Shown here: positions 18,952 to 27,749 of the stretch, piece after piece | How the letters are laid out: each line of letters opens with the position of its first letter | How positions within the stretch are numbered: position 1 is the stretch's first letter | From: an uncultured Bacteroides sp. | GTDB taxonomy: Bacteria; Bacteroidota; Bacteroidia; Bacteroidales; Bacteroidaceae | Assembly: GCA_900544675.1 (NCBI GenBank) | Contig: UQVZ01000002.1 | Location: 62,001-126,000 of the forward strand | Length of the DNA: 64,000 nucleotides | Reading direction: 5' to 3' | The notes under the pieces: generated by a model | The model's database searches: none | Told to the model about the DNA's origin: nothing | The model's input: only the letters and a program-made list of their open reading frames with translations | Translations under genes and position numbers: made by a program

Positions 18952-19161
18952 TTAACTCACGTCCTCAATGGTGTAGAGCAAGGCTATTTCACGGAAATAT
19001 TCTTCCGCTACTTCCTGCAGGTTTTCCAATGCGTCATCTTCCGTTTCGCCGTATGCGCAACACTGGTCATAGTCCGACAAATAAGCATAAAAACCTCCGT
19101 CGGGAGTGCATTCCAACACATAATTTTCTGAATAAGGAACACTGATATTCATAGCTGTCAT
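18952..19161 (-). CDS. Orphan HicB-like small protein
   Basis: A 69-residue protein with the single HicB-type domain: an acidic strand-rich start, GGFYAYLSDYDQCCAYGETEDDALENL, and a helix. HicB proteins are antitoxins of HicA RNases and normally have a HicA gene beside them; none is visible here, and this version lacks the usual C-terminal DNA-binding part. It may be a solitary relative or the remains of a system. The start could be 19161 or the methionine at 19152. Confidence 0.6.
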   Translation of the reverse strand: MTAMNISVPYSENYVLECTPDGGFYAYLSDYDQCCAYGETEDDALENLQEVAEEYFREIALLYTIEDVS

Positions 19162-19636
19162 TTTTTAAAACTTCCCAAAGGTCTCCTTTTCATATTACAA
19201 TATGATGTATAAAATGTTACTTTTCTGTTTATTCGGAGATGAAATGTCGCTGATTTGCGTCAATTATCGTATCTTTGCCCCGTGAAATTACTAAAAAGGT
19301 CTAAGTGATTGAAAATGAGTTGCAGTTACCAACTCATAGTAGTAATAGGTTATGAATTAGTTAGTTATCTACTGTTTTATTCTTCTGAGCATTGTGTAAC
19401 CTTCAAAGAACTCTTCGCATGTAAAAGCAGCATTTTAATGGCATATATTGAAATAAAAATCCAGCTTTTTAGCTCCACAGACAAATCTTTCCGTAAAAAG
19501 CGAATTTAGGCGCAGGAACATTATCATCAATAAATTGACGACCATGTTCCTGCTATTGTATAAGCGATATATCACAAATAAGAAATTGATGTTAAAGTGA
19601 TTACATGGTATTATGCAATAAATAAATCATTCTTCA
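19162..19636. other. 475-bp gap with an isolated promoter box and a hairpin
   Basis: A consensus -7 box TATCTTTG (19270-19277, plus strand) has no convincing gene behind it. A 10-bp inverted repeat (GCAGGAACAT, 19512-19521 with 19544-19553) lies after the DUF262 gene end but lacks a T-run. This may mark the left edge of the inserted defence-like segment. Confidence 0.4.
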
Positions 19637-21544
19637 CTATTTTCCAATAAGAAGAGGTACCTGATCCAACAAGTCAGTAATGTCGTTTTGATGAGCTTCT
19701 ATTTCCGTATCACCCCATTTTCCATAATCATGAGTAATTTGATACATTACGCATCTGTTAGGTTGCAAACCAGGCTCAATCTTAGCTTTCTCGGTTGGTC
19801 CTTTATCATTTAGACTAGAGTTCTTTCGTTTGCTTATAAGGCAAAGATTGCCTATTTTATTTATATTATCCTTGCATACACTTTGATAAGATTGTGGAAG
19901 ATGATGCTCCACAGAGTTGTTGTATTTAAATTGAAAATCTTTAATACGATTTGCATATCTAATTGTTGATTTTTCTTGTTGCGATGCAAGCCAATAGAGA
20001 TAGTCAATAAAGTTCATCAGAAAATGAGGAGTATTTGTTCCTGCACACATAATGTCATTCTTTTTATCATTCCATTCCTTCATCAAATTATTGTAATATT
20101 GTACAATCCAACTGTCGAGATAATTTGTCAGTTCTTTCTCCGAAATAGACTCTATAATATCACATTTTTCATACAGCCAGCATAAAAGGTCATAAAGCCA
20201 CCTCTTGTATTTTCTCTGTCGAAATGTGACCTGAAGCATAGATTGTTGTTTGATAACCCTACTATTTTTCGAATACTTCTCATCTTCGTTATCGTTGTCT
20301 TCTGAACCCGAAAAGGTGTTTTTTAATTTCAATGTCTGCCTGCCATGATAATCATATCTATACGGCCGAAGCAATCGCCATTTCAGATTCTCATCTTCGT
20401 CATCGTCGCCTTGCATCTTTATGACATATCTATCAAAAATTGTACGGATCTTTAGAAGGAATTTAATAAAATCCATTGAATTCGTAATATAGCACGGTTT
20501 CTCTGTGGGCATGGAGTCGGCATTAAGAGGAATCTCGGTACCGTCAGACGGACATACCTTACTCTTATAAAGTCGAAAAGCATGCATTAGGAAGTTCGGA
20601 AAGTCTATTATTGCGCGATATTTTACATCTGGTTCCTCTCCCGATTCATTTAGAATTCTTTGGGTATCATTGGAATTATCATTCAATATATCCTCAATGT
20701 TTCTCTCTTTTCTTTTATTACGCTGTTCGTTTTCAGTGGTTTCCAAACAATTAAAATCAAGAGAATCGAAATTATTTCCGAAAAGCCCCATGGCTCGATA
20801 ATGAGATAGTGTCTGCTGTATAGGCAGGTTCATTTGTGAACAGCCGTCCCATATTTGAGCAAATATATTTCTTTCACTATCCCCCAATCCATTCATTAGC
20901 ATCGCTTTCACAATCTCATGCGATTGCAATTGTTCTCCACGGTTGTTCATTATTTCAAAATATGATGCGACATCGGTATCTTGCGGTAATGGTATACGTA
21001 CAAGAATTACTTTAGACAAAATGAACTTTGCAAGAAGATTCCGTTGGTCAAGTGTCATTTCTTTAAGGGTTATATTTTCGTCGCCTTTTCCTATCCTGAT
21101 CTTAAAGTTTTCCACTATTCTTAAAGCATCTTTTAGACGACTAATTTTTCTGTCATCAATTTTATCATACCCCTTTATAAAATCATCCCATGGTTTCACA
21201 AATAAATCAGCAAAGAATCTTTCAACTTCAGGGCGTGAGTCGTATGTCAAACAAGGTTTTTTGAGAATATCCAAATATTTGCAGATAAGATGCAAACATG
21301 TTAATCTCTGTTGGCCGTCTATTACCTCCCATACTCCGTCCTTTCGCTCTAAAACTACTAATGATCCGAGATAATAGTTTCCACATTGGTCGCTCTCTGA
21401 TTTTGGTGCATTGTCGTATATATCTTGTAATAGTTGTCCGATTTGCTATTCCGCCCATGCGAAGTTCCTTTGGTACAGAGGTATGACATATTTATCTTCC
21501 CATATTTGGGCAATTGTTTTATTTAAAGATTGTTCTTTGCTCAT
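19637..21544 (-). pseudogene. DUF262-DUF1524 (GmrSD-like) protein interrupted by an in-frame amber codon
   Basis: Read through, this is a 635-codon gene starting MSKEQSLNKTIAQIWEDK at 21544. Codon 33 is TAG (21448-21446); the frame is otherwise open to 19637. Upstream of the stop is IPLYQRNFAWAE and after it GQLLQDIYDNAP, the normal DUF262 N-terminus. The active motif VIDGQQRLT lies about 40 codons after the stop. The C-terminus carries the DUF1524 nuclease pattern VEHHLPQS...INKIGNLCLIS...NSSLND. In GmrSD and related systems DUF262 binds/hydrolyses nucleotide and DUF1524 cuts modified phage DNA. It starts 2 bp after the upstream DUF262 gene ends. Unless the amber is suppressed or a sequencing error, the protein is lost. 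Confidence 0.82.
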
Positions 21545-21546
21545 AT

Positions 21547-23307
21547 CTAATTGTCAAATAATTCATTTATTTTTTTTACCTCAAAATTCTTAGGCGTTTT
21601 TTTCTTGTATTCAGAAGCTCTACTGATTATCTCCGATAAGTCGGAAATATTTTTGGCGTTGTTTATCTGAGCGAAAATCCATCCAGAAGAAGAATAACTG
21701 CTCATTGTGGTATATCGCACTTGCTTCTTTTCAAGCCTCATACGGTAAAGACAGATGTAGACAGGTTCGTAGAGACGATTAACGCCTATTTCGCCAAATC
21801 TGTCAAAGATGAGTATTATTGCTGATTTGTACACTTCCCTTATATAGCTATCACCATTGCGTTGACAGCCTTCGTATTTACAAAATGAACGATAAAAATC
21901 CTTAAAGTTTGATAGTTGTGAGGAATCAGGTTGCATGAATATCCTTTTGTATATTTCAATGTATGTTTCAACCCAGTCAAAAAAAGGTTTGCCATTTATA
22001 ATAAGTTGGTTGATATTGGCAAATGGCGACATATTATCTGGGTCTCCGTGCTCAAATCGGCTTTTTACCTTGAAAAGCCCGGCATTCATCATTCGCATCA
22101 AGTCTGATGCAATTTGTTGTTGCACAAGACAGTTCTGATAGGCAAATTCTACTGGAGTATCTCTGTCAATAGTAAACCCTTTAAATTCATCAATACACTG
22201 CTTAGAGAATCTACCAGCCTCCTCGCTTCGAGACCACAATCTGCATCGATACAGATGTTCATTAATAAGTTGTCGTAGGAGGTCTCTTGGAGCATTGTTT
22301 TTGTCTGTATACATGGCTGCATCCTCCCATCTTACATCGCAATCAATCTTTTCTTTGCGAGATAATGACGTCATTGCACGGATGTGATATGCTTTCAACA
22401 GATTATATGCTTCCAAATCTTTACCACGTCCATTTTGGGTTTCAAACAACTGAAATGCTTCACTAAGTTCTTTTACTGTCACCTTGACCACTTGGCAGTT
22501 GTCGAATATATAATCAAGAAAGTCTTGCCTATCAGATTTAGCAAGATTCAATTCTACCCATTCATTGATGAATACGTTATTTTCTCGTATGTGAAAGAAT
22601 GAGTCAGTGTGATTGAATGCCAATTGAGGTAATGAACCTTTATAATCCAAGGCTCTTGCTATAAGATATAAAGTTGTGATACGTTGTTGCCCATCCACTA
22701 TGTCTAGTATGTTATTCTTCTTGTGTATAATCACGCTACCTATCAAATAGTCTTGTTTCCCATTTGCACGGGCTTTATTTATGTCCGCGAACAATTGCTT
22801 TACATTTTTGATGGTCCATCGGTATGGGCGTTGGTATTCCGGGATGTGTAGATTGGGTAGTGACATCAAACTGCTCACTTTTATCTTTCGTGCATCAACA
22901 TCGCTTTCAACTGAGTTTCCATTGTCTCCGTAGTATACCCCTTGGCTACGCTCAAAACTTAGGATATGCGGTCGCATAATTCTATCAATCTCCAAGAAAG
23001 CGTCTTGGATTTCCTCCCATGATAAAAGATCACGCTGTAGTGTCAGGCAACAACGCTGCCTCCACCAATGTTCAGCTATAATACGTGGGTCGGATACAAC
23101 TCTATCGAAATAATTCCTTATGGGACGCCAATTGGGACCTTCAATATGAAGATGTACTTTCCCATTATGATATTCGTAGTGTAAATCTTCCCCCATTAAT
23201 GTTCCCGCCTGAATATACCACCAATTCCCATCTCCAAGATTTACAGCCTTACCCGGAAATTCTTTATTGGCAAATTCCAACTTCTGTTCATTTGATATAT
23301 CGTTCAT
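21547..23307 (-). CDS. DUF262-domain protein with unusual N-terminal extension
   Basis: A 586-residue protein. Residues 1-130 are an extension I do not recognise, with an aromatic-rich opening (NWWYIQAGTLMGEDLHYEY). The DUF262 domain follows: IPEYQRPYRWTIKNVKQLF near 155-175 and DIVDGQQRITTLYLIA near 210, the latter being the family's DGQQR motif. The rest is helical; no DUF1524 H-N-H pattern is visible. It is the first gene of a tight pair with the DUF262-DUF1524 gene, so the two probably act as one defence-type system. The base composition is more AT-rich than flanking core genes, which suggests transfer. Its start codon lies 7 bp from the end of an IS element, so its native promoter was probably displaced. 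Confidence 0.82.
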   Translation of the reverse strand: MNDISNEQKLEFANKEFPGKAVNLGDGNWWYIQAGTLMGEDLHYEYHNGKVHLHIEGPNWRPIRNYFDRVVSDPRIIAEHWWRQRCCLTLQRDLLSWEEIQDAFLEIDRIMRPHILSFERSQGVYYGDNGNSVESDVDARKIKVSSLMSLPNLHIPEYQRPYRWTIKNVKQLFADINKARANGKQDYLIGSVIIHKKNNILDIVDGQQRITTLYLIARALDYKGSLPQLAFNHTDSFFHIRENNVFINEWVELNLAKSDRQDFLDYIFDNCQVVKVTVKELSEAFQLFETQNGRGKDLEAYNLLKAYHIRAMTSLSRKEKIDCDVRWEDAAMYTDKNNAPRDLLRQLINEHLYRCRLWSRSEEAGRFSKQCIDEFKGFTIDRDTPVEFAYQNCLVQQQIASDLMRMMNAGLFKVKSRFEHGDPDNMSPFANINQLIINGKPFFDWVETYIEIYKRIFMQPDSSQLSNFKDFYRSFCKYEGCQRNGDSYIREVYKSAIILIFDRFGEIGVNRLYEPVYICLYRMRLEKKQVRYTTMSSYSSSGWIFAQINNAKNISDLSEIISRASEYKKKTPKNFEVKKINELFDN

Positions 23308-23314
23308 ATTAAAT

Positions 23315-24348
23315 TAACGTGAGTTCGATATAAGGATATAATATATTTATTTGGTTATTAGGAACATAGCGATAAAAGTACTAAATTTATAGTGATAATC
23401 ATAACATTTAAACGATTACCACTATGTTCCCGGAGTCTAAAGTTACAGAGATTTATTGTATGACCGATGATTTTTGCAAGGAATTTGCATTGCAGGAGAA
23501 AAATATATAATTGAAGATAAGAATACCAGGCATCGTAACAAGCCCAACCGTATGAGCGATGCTGAGATTATGGTCATTCTCATTCTGTTCCATTCCGATG
23601 GTTTCCGCTGCTTCAAGCATTATTACAAGGAATATGTCTGCTAACATCTGAAAAACCTTTTCCACGTCTGGTGTCCTATTACCGTTTTGTGGAACTGGAG
23701 AAAGAAGTACTGCTTCCACCGACCATCTTCATCAAAAAAGTATTGCTGGGAACCTGTACCGGCATCAGTTTTGTCGATTCCACCCCTTTACGTGTCTGCC
23801 GTAACCAAAGAATCCTTATCCATAAGACATTTGAAGGGTTCGCCGAACGTGGAAAATGTTCCATGGGATGATTCTTCGGATTCAAGCTGCATCTGATAAT
23901 CAATGACAAGGGTGAGATTCTCTATTTCATGTTCACGCCTGGAAACGTGGATGACCGAGAGCCGTTGAAGCAGGGCAAGTTTCTGGAGAACATCAAAGGA
24001 AAACTATGTGCAGACAAGGGATATATTGGCCAAGCTCTGTTTGAGAACCTTTTCCTTAACGGCATTCAACTTGGCACTAAAGTTAAAAACAATATGAAGA
24101 ACTCACTGATGAGTGTTGCAGACAAGATTTTGCTCAGAAAAAGAGCCTTGATTGAAACGGTCAATGACGAGCTGAAGAACATTACACAGATAGAACACTC
24201 TAGACACCGTTCATTCAATAACTTTATAGCCAACTCCTTGTCGGCTATCGCAGCATATTGCTTTTATGAAAAGAAGCCCACCATTGATGTGAAATTTGTC
24301 AGTGACGGGCAACTAACTATTTTTTGATTTTATATCGAACTCACGTTA
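23315..24348 (+). mobile_element. Decayed IS982-family insertion sequence
   Basis: Perfect 19-bp terminal inverted repeats (TAACGTGAGTTCGATATAA at 23315-23333; complement at 24330-24348) bound a 1034-bp element of normal IS982 size. No target duplication is evident. Between the left end and the transposase lies a further inverted repeat (GGAACATAG 23361-23369 with 23422-23430) that overlaps the transposase start codon and could shield it from read-through translation. The transposase is inactivated by several lesions. Confidence 0.88.
23424..24327 (+). pseudogene. IS982-family transposase, multiply broken
   Basis: Starts MFPESKVTEIYCMTDDFCKEF. The frame breaks near 23500 (extra A bases before ATATATAATTGAAG), a TAA interrupts after KEYVC near 23641, a base is missing near 23660 (TTTTCCACG), and TGA replaces a Trp codon at 23869-23871 (KCSMG-stop-FFGFKLH). 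The DDE residues are still visible in FVDSTPLRVC, ADKGYIGQAL and RALIETVNDELK. At least four lesions mean the element cannot move itself. Confidence 0.88.
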
Positions 24349-24574
24349 TTTATATAGTATTATATTCTTCCGACCTCGTCACAACCTGTTTCGGACATAG
24401 TCACGAATTGGTAACGTTGCGATGTCCTAACTTGGCTTTTTCATTGCTTTTTCTGTCTTTCATTTTTTCAAGCCATCTTCCTAAAACGCCTATCTGCCAA
24501 TAACTTTGCTGCATTTTTCTATTTATCACTTTTTATTCGTACTTTTGTCCCGGAAACACAAAAATGACACGGAA
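24349..24574 (+). promoter_or_regulatory. Gap with -7 promoter of the HAD phosphatase gene
   Basis: TACTTTTG (24540-24547) lies 27 bp before the start codon. The rest of the gap holds no gene I can recognise; a weak stem (GGACAT ... ATGTCC, around 24393-24427) may be the remains of an older element. Confidence 0.5.
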
Positions 24575-25225
24575 ATGAAAAAACTGATAGTATTCGACCT
24601 CGACGGTACCTTGCTTAATACCTTGGCCGACTTGGCAGGAGCCACCAACTATGCGCTTGCGTCATGCGGCTATCCCACTCATGAAACAGATGCTTACCGT
24701 TTCTTCGTCGGAAACGGCATCAACAAGTTGTTCGAACGGGCTTTGCCCGAAACAGAACGGAACGAAGAAAACATCCGGAAAATCCGCTCCCTCTTTATAC
24801 CTTATTATAATATACACAATGCCGACCTGAGCCGCCCTTATCCGGGCATCACGCAAGCATTGGAAACCCTTCAGGCGCAAGGATGCCAGCTTGCCGTAGC
24901 TTCCAACAAATACCAGGAAGCCACCGTCAAGCTCATTACCCGTTATTTCCCTCAGATCTCCTTTGTCCGCATCTTCGGACAACGGGAAGGCGTTCCTACC
25001 AAGCCCGACCCCAGTGTGGTATTCGAGATTATGGAGGCTGCCCACGCAAATGCCGCGGACACAGCCTATATCGGTGACTCGTGTGTAGATATGCAGACGG
25101 GCATTCATGCCGGTGTAGAGACCATCGGAGTAAGCTGGGGATTCCGTCCGCGCACGGAGCTGGAAGCCTACCACCCCGCTTTCATAGCCGATACGCCCGA
25201 AGAACTTGTTGGCTTCTTGAAGTAA
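24575..25225 (+). CDS. HAD-family phosphatase, phosphoglycolate phosphatase-like
   Basis: A 216-residue HAD hydrolase. Motif I is VFDLDGTLLNT with the nucleophile Asp; motif II is LAVASNKYQEAT; motif III/IV includes TKPDPSVVFEIM and IGDSCVDMQTGI. The cap domain type and length fit Gph-like phosphoglycolate phosphatases (EC 3.1.3.18), but related HAD enzymes share the pattern, so substrate is unproven. The start MKKLIVFDLDG is chosen because the promoter box at 24540 lies inside the longer frame. Confidence 0.85.
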   Translation: MKKLIVFDLDGTLLNTLADLAGATNYALASCGYPTHETDAYRFFVGNGINKLFERALPETERNEENIRKIRSLFIPYYNIHNADLSRPYPGITQALETLQAQGCQLAVASNKYQEATVKLITRYFPQISFVRIFGQREGVPTKPDPSVVFEIMEAAHANAADTAYIGDSCVDMQTGIHAGVETIGVSWGFRPRTELEAYHPAFIADTPEELVGFLK

Positions 25226-25236
25226 GTTTTTTAGTT

Positions 25237-25266
25237 AACAAGGTATCAGTTGACAAGTTGACAAGG
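25237..25266 (+). repeat. GTTGACAAG-type dispersed repeat, single arm
   Basis: AACAAGGTATCAGTTGACAAG followed by another TTGACAAGG. The same unit appears at 34099-34190 and 50463-50537, each time just behind a gene. Confidence 0.55.
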
Positions 25267-25447
25267 TTTTTTAGTTGATAAAGTGCTTTATAAATAAAGC
25301 AAACAGATGCGCCAGCAAATTCATTAATCACACGGATTAAGGATTTGCTGACCGACATCATATGCTGACCTTAAATACATCTCCAAACCTGAGTTTTGGA
25401 TAAAAAGATGCTTAAAAATTAGTTAGAATGCTCTATTATATGTATCT

Positions 25448-26887
25448 TTAGTCAGTTTTTTCTCCAACTTCCCAGTATCCGCTATATCCACTGCCAATAA
25501 ATCTGATGTGTGGCATTTTAGCTATATGACGTTTAATCGTCTTTGATGTTTTACCAGACATTTTAGCCAGTTCTTCTGTCGTTATTTTAGGATAAGTGGC
25601 AACCTGTTGTTCTATCCAGGCATCTAAATCTTTGTCTTGAGGGACATCTTGAGGGACATCTTGAGGGACATCTTGAGGGACATTTGTATCCTCAACATAA
25701 TTTATCTCTATATCAGGATGTTCCTCTTTCCATATTCTTATAAGATTTTGGAAAGTAACCGTAAACTGAGCTCTATCTGAATAGAAAGTCGGTAGCATTC
25801 TTTCAGTAAAATAAGGCATAGATCTATATGGACCAAGAATTTTCCCTATGCCGGACCCTTTTCGTTCCATAAAGCCGAGCTGAGTAAATATATCAGCTAT
25901 TACGGGATTTCTTCTTACAGAAGGAATGTCTTCAAGATTCATATCCTGTATAATTCTTCCTTCGGGCATTGCCCCGGGGGAATAAATCACCATACGGTCG
26001 TCATACATATCTACATGGATTTCACTCCCGAATATCAGGTAGTCTCTGTGTGCCAGTGCGTTGACCGTCACCTCCATTACACTACGTTCTATGTACTCAG
26101 GAATTTCTACACGTTGCATGGGTTCTTTATACCATATTGTACGCATGTTGCGGCGGATGAAAGCCATAGTCTCTTCTAATAAAGTAACCAGACCTCCTGA
26201 TATCTCACTGCTATCTAAGGCATCTATCGTACCACTTGCCTTTGTTTTGCCATTCCATCTGGTACAGAAAACTCTGCTTTGTCGGATGGGGCATTCATCG
26301 GCCATGAGTAAACCTGCATTTGTAAGTATTCCTTTGGTATCAACCAATCCAAATGAACGATATAATTTGTTGTCAAAGCTTACGCCATTCCAAGTGTAAT
26401 AACGGCTTCTAAGTTTGGTGAAAGCATAGTTATCTATTGATTCATCGCTCGGACGTGCGTCGAATGATGTGTTTCTGCCTCTCAAAACGAGACGCTTATG
26501 TTCTGTCGCATCAGCAACAACAGACTCATTACCGATACGGACAAAAGTTTCAAGCACGCCATCACCTATATAATAGTAGGGGGTATCTTCACCTGGGTAG
26601 ACATGTAGAATCAGAAAATCTTTATCCTCTTCTTGTTCAATCTTCATTACTACTTGTGGTACTGGGTCGATGCGTTCTTTTATCTTCTGACTGATAAATT
26701 CAGCATCATCTTTAGCATCTTTCAATCCTACAAGAGTGTCATCATCTGCAATGCCAAAGAGCAGACTGCCACCTGTTCCGTTAGCAAATGCGCTGACACT
26801 CTTTAGCCAGCTTTTAACCTTACGACGTTCTAATTCCTGCTTCTTGTCGTATTCTGTAGTTTCACCTATATATTTGTTAATATTCAT
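25448..26887 (-). CDS. AlbA_2 (Schlafen-like) / RecG-C-type ATPase putative DNA-binding regulator
   Basis: A 479-residue protein. The N-terminal ~130 residues are an AlbA_2 domain (KVKSWLKSVSAFANGTGGSLLFGIADD). The middle has the GHKL-like ATPase region seen in RecG-C-type proteins (VMEVTVNALAHRDY, GSEIHVDMYDDRMVIYSPG, GFMERKGSGIGKI). A linker of four VPQD repeats precedes a C-terminal winged helix (ITTELAKMSGKTSKTIKRHI, in part). Such proteins are abundant in gut anaerobes and often sit near mobile or defence genes; the function is unknown. Confidence 0.82.
   Translation of the reverse strand: MNINKYIGETTEYDKKQELERRKVKSWLKSVSAFANGTGGSLLFGIADDDTLVGLKDAKDDAEFISQKIKERIDPVPQVVMKIEQEEDKDFLILHVYPGEDTPYYYIGDGVLETFVRIGNESVVADATEHKRLVLRGRNTSFDARPSDESIDNYAFTKLRSRYYTWNGVSFDNKLYRSFGLVDTKGILTNAGLLMADECPIRQSRVFCTRWNGKTKASGTIDALDSSEISGGLVTLLEETMAFIRRNMRTIWYKEPMQRVEIPEYIERSVMEVTVNALAHRDYLIFGSEIHVDMYDDRMVIYSPGAMPEGRIIQDMNLEDIPSVRRNPVIADIFTQLGFMERKGSGIGKILGPYRSMPYFTERMLPTFYSDRAQFTVTFQNLIRIWKEEHPDIEINYVEDTNVPQDVPQDVPQDVPQDKDLDAWIEQQVATYPKITTEELAKMSGKTSKTIKRHIAKMPHIRFIGSGYSGYWEVGEKTD
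25637..25684. repeat. Four tandem 12-bp repeats inside the AlbA_2 gene
   Basis: Four head-to-tail copies of TTGAGGGACATC (the last differs in its final base), encoding VPQD four times. Copy-number change would alter linker length without breaking the frame. Confidence 0.9.
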
Positions 26888-26938
26888 ATATACTATTTTA
26901 TTTAGTGATAATGATTCGTTAGTCCTCTTTCAAGACTC

Positions 26939-27220
26939 TCAATTCTTTCTTTTTGCCCTTGTATGCTTCATGTAAGCGTGGAGCGGGTGTTCGCTCTGTT
27001 CAATGTGATGAATCATGGAGTGGCAGTTAGAACACAAATTTAGATATAAATCGCGATTTATATGCCAGTGAGATAAGAAAAAGTCAAGACCACCCTTATC
27101 TTTATGGCGTGGAGGTCTCGGTGAGCGAGCCTCAGAATAAATGTTTAACGGACTTGATGTTCCAAAATGTAAAAGCCTATGCGGATAGTATGTGGACAAA
27201 GATATAGATTCCTGGACCAA
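26939..27220 (-). pseudogene. HNH-endonuclease-like remnant
   Basis: The C-terminal half of this 93-codon frame resembles the end of an HNH nuclease: RHKDKGGLDFF, then LNLCSNCHSMIHH with the C-x2-C-H zinc-type pattern. The first ~30 codons look non-coding and a consensus -7 box (27204-27197) lies inside them, with no ATG between it and the HNH-like part. It is therefore either a truncated gene or uses a non-ATG start. It lies 51 bp before the AlbA_2 gene. Confidence 0.4.
27197..27204 (-). promoter_or_regulatory. -7 promoter box before the HNH remnant
   Basis: TATCTTTG on the minus strand, perfect to consensus. It could serve the HNH remnant and the AlbA_2 gene behind it. Confidence 0.5.
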
Positions 27221-27350
27221 AGAAAATCTATCTCTAACCGGATGTCGCTCCGCTCTACCACACCAAAAAAGCGAATTGATTTTAAAACAAGAAACGGAAC
27301 ACCCTAATTACAAATTATTTAAGAGAGAGTCCTTCAAAAGTCCCAGATTC

Positions 27351-27451
27351 CTATCATTCTGTCATTTTGAATGCAAGCCGATGGTTCTACTATATAAAAG
27401 TAGTATCCATTTCGATTCCGCTGTGTTTCGCTCAATTAGGCAGAATGATAG
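27351..27451. repeat. Inverted repeat in a gene-free stretch
   Basis: An 11-bp perfect pair, CTATCATTCTG (27351-27361) and CAGAATGATAG (27441-27451), 79 bp apart, in the 285-bp gap 27221-27505. I see no gene there and no T-run after either arm. Confidence 0.5.
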
Positions 27452-27505
27452 GTTGTTCTAGTGTTGACACACTTTCTTCGTGTATTTTTCAATACTCGCA
27501 GAGCA

Positions 27506-27730
27506 TCACTTGTTCATAGAGCAATCAAGATTGGCAGATGTGAGATAGTGTGCTTTCTTCAAATCAACACCATATTTATGCATAAAGGCAACTGCTATTT
27601 GTTCTTTGCCTTGCGGAGTGTTTAAAGGGTTGGACGTGTTAGGAGTTACGACTTCTATAGTCATTCCTTTCTCGATGCGGACGCCATTGATAGTGCCCGA
27701 TCTCTTGGTTGTAAATTTCCAAAGTGCCAT
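27506..27730 (-). CDS. Small conserved Bacteroidales protein (DUF6140-like)
   Basis: A 74-residue protein beginning MALWKFTTKRSGTINGVRIE with a central TPNTSNPLNTPQGKEQI block. I associate this with DUF6140, a small cytosolic family of Bacteroidales, from memory. No catalytic motif is seen. It follows the W-rich repeat gene by 19 bp in the same direction and is probably the last gene of that operon. Confidence 0.65.
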   Translation of the reverse strand: MALWKFTTKRSGTINGVRIEKGMTIEVVTPNTSNPLNTPQGKEQIAVAFMHKYGVDLKKAHYLTSANLDCSMNK

Positions 27731-27749
27731 AATGATTTGTTTTTTAGAG

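Noticed and set aside
19309..19509. A 66-codon frame behind a consensus promoter box
   Set aside because: It starts with TTG, has no family resemblance and ends in a basic tail typical of chance frames in AT-rich DNA.
24349..24480. Possible remains of a second insertion sequence
   Set aside because: Only a weak stem and unfamiliar sequence; no transposase fragment or clear ends.
25637..25684. 12-bp tandem repeat considered as a phase-variable switch
   Set aside because: Unit length is a multiple of three, so copy change cannot switch the frame; kept only as a length-variation candidate.
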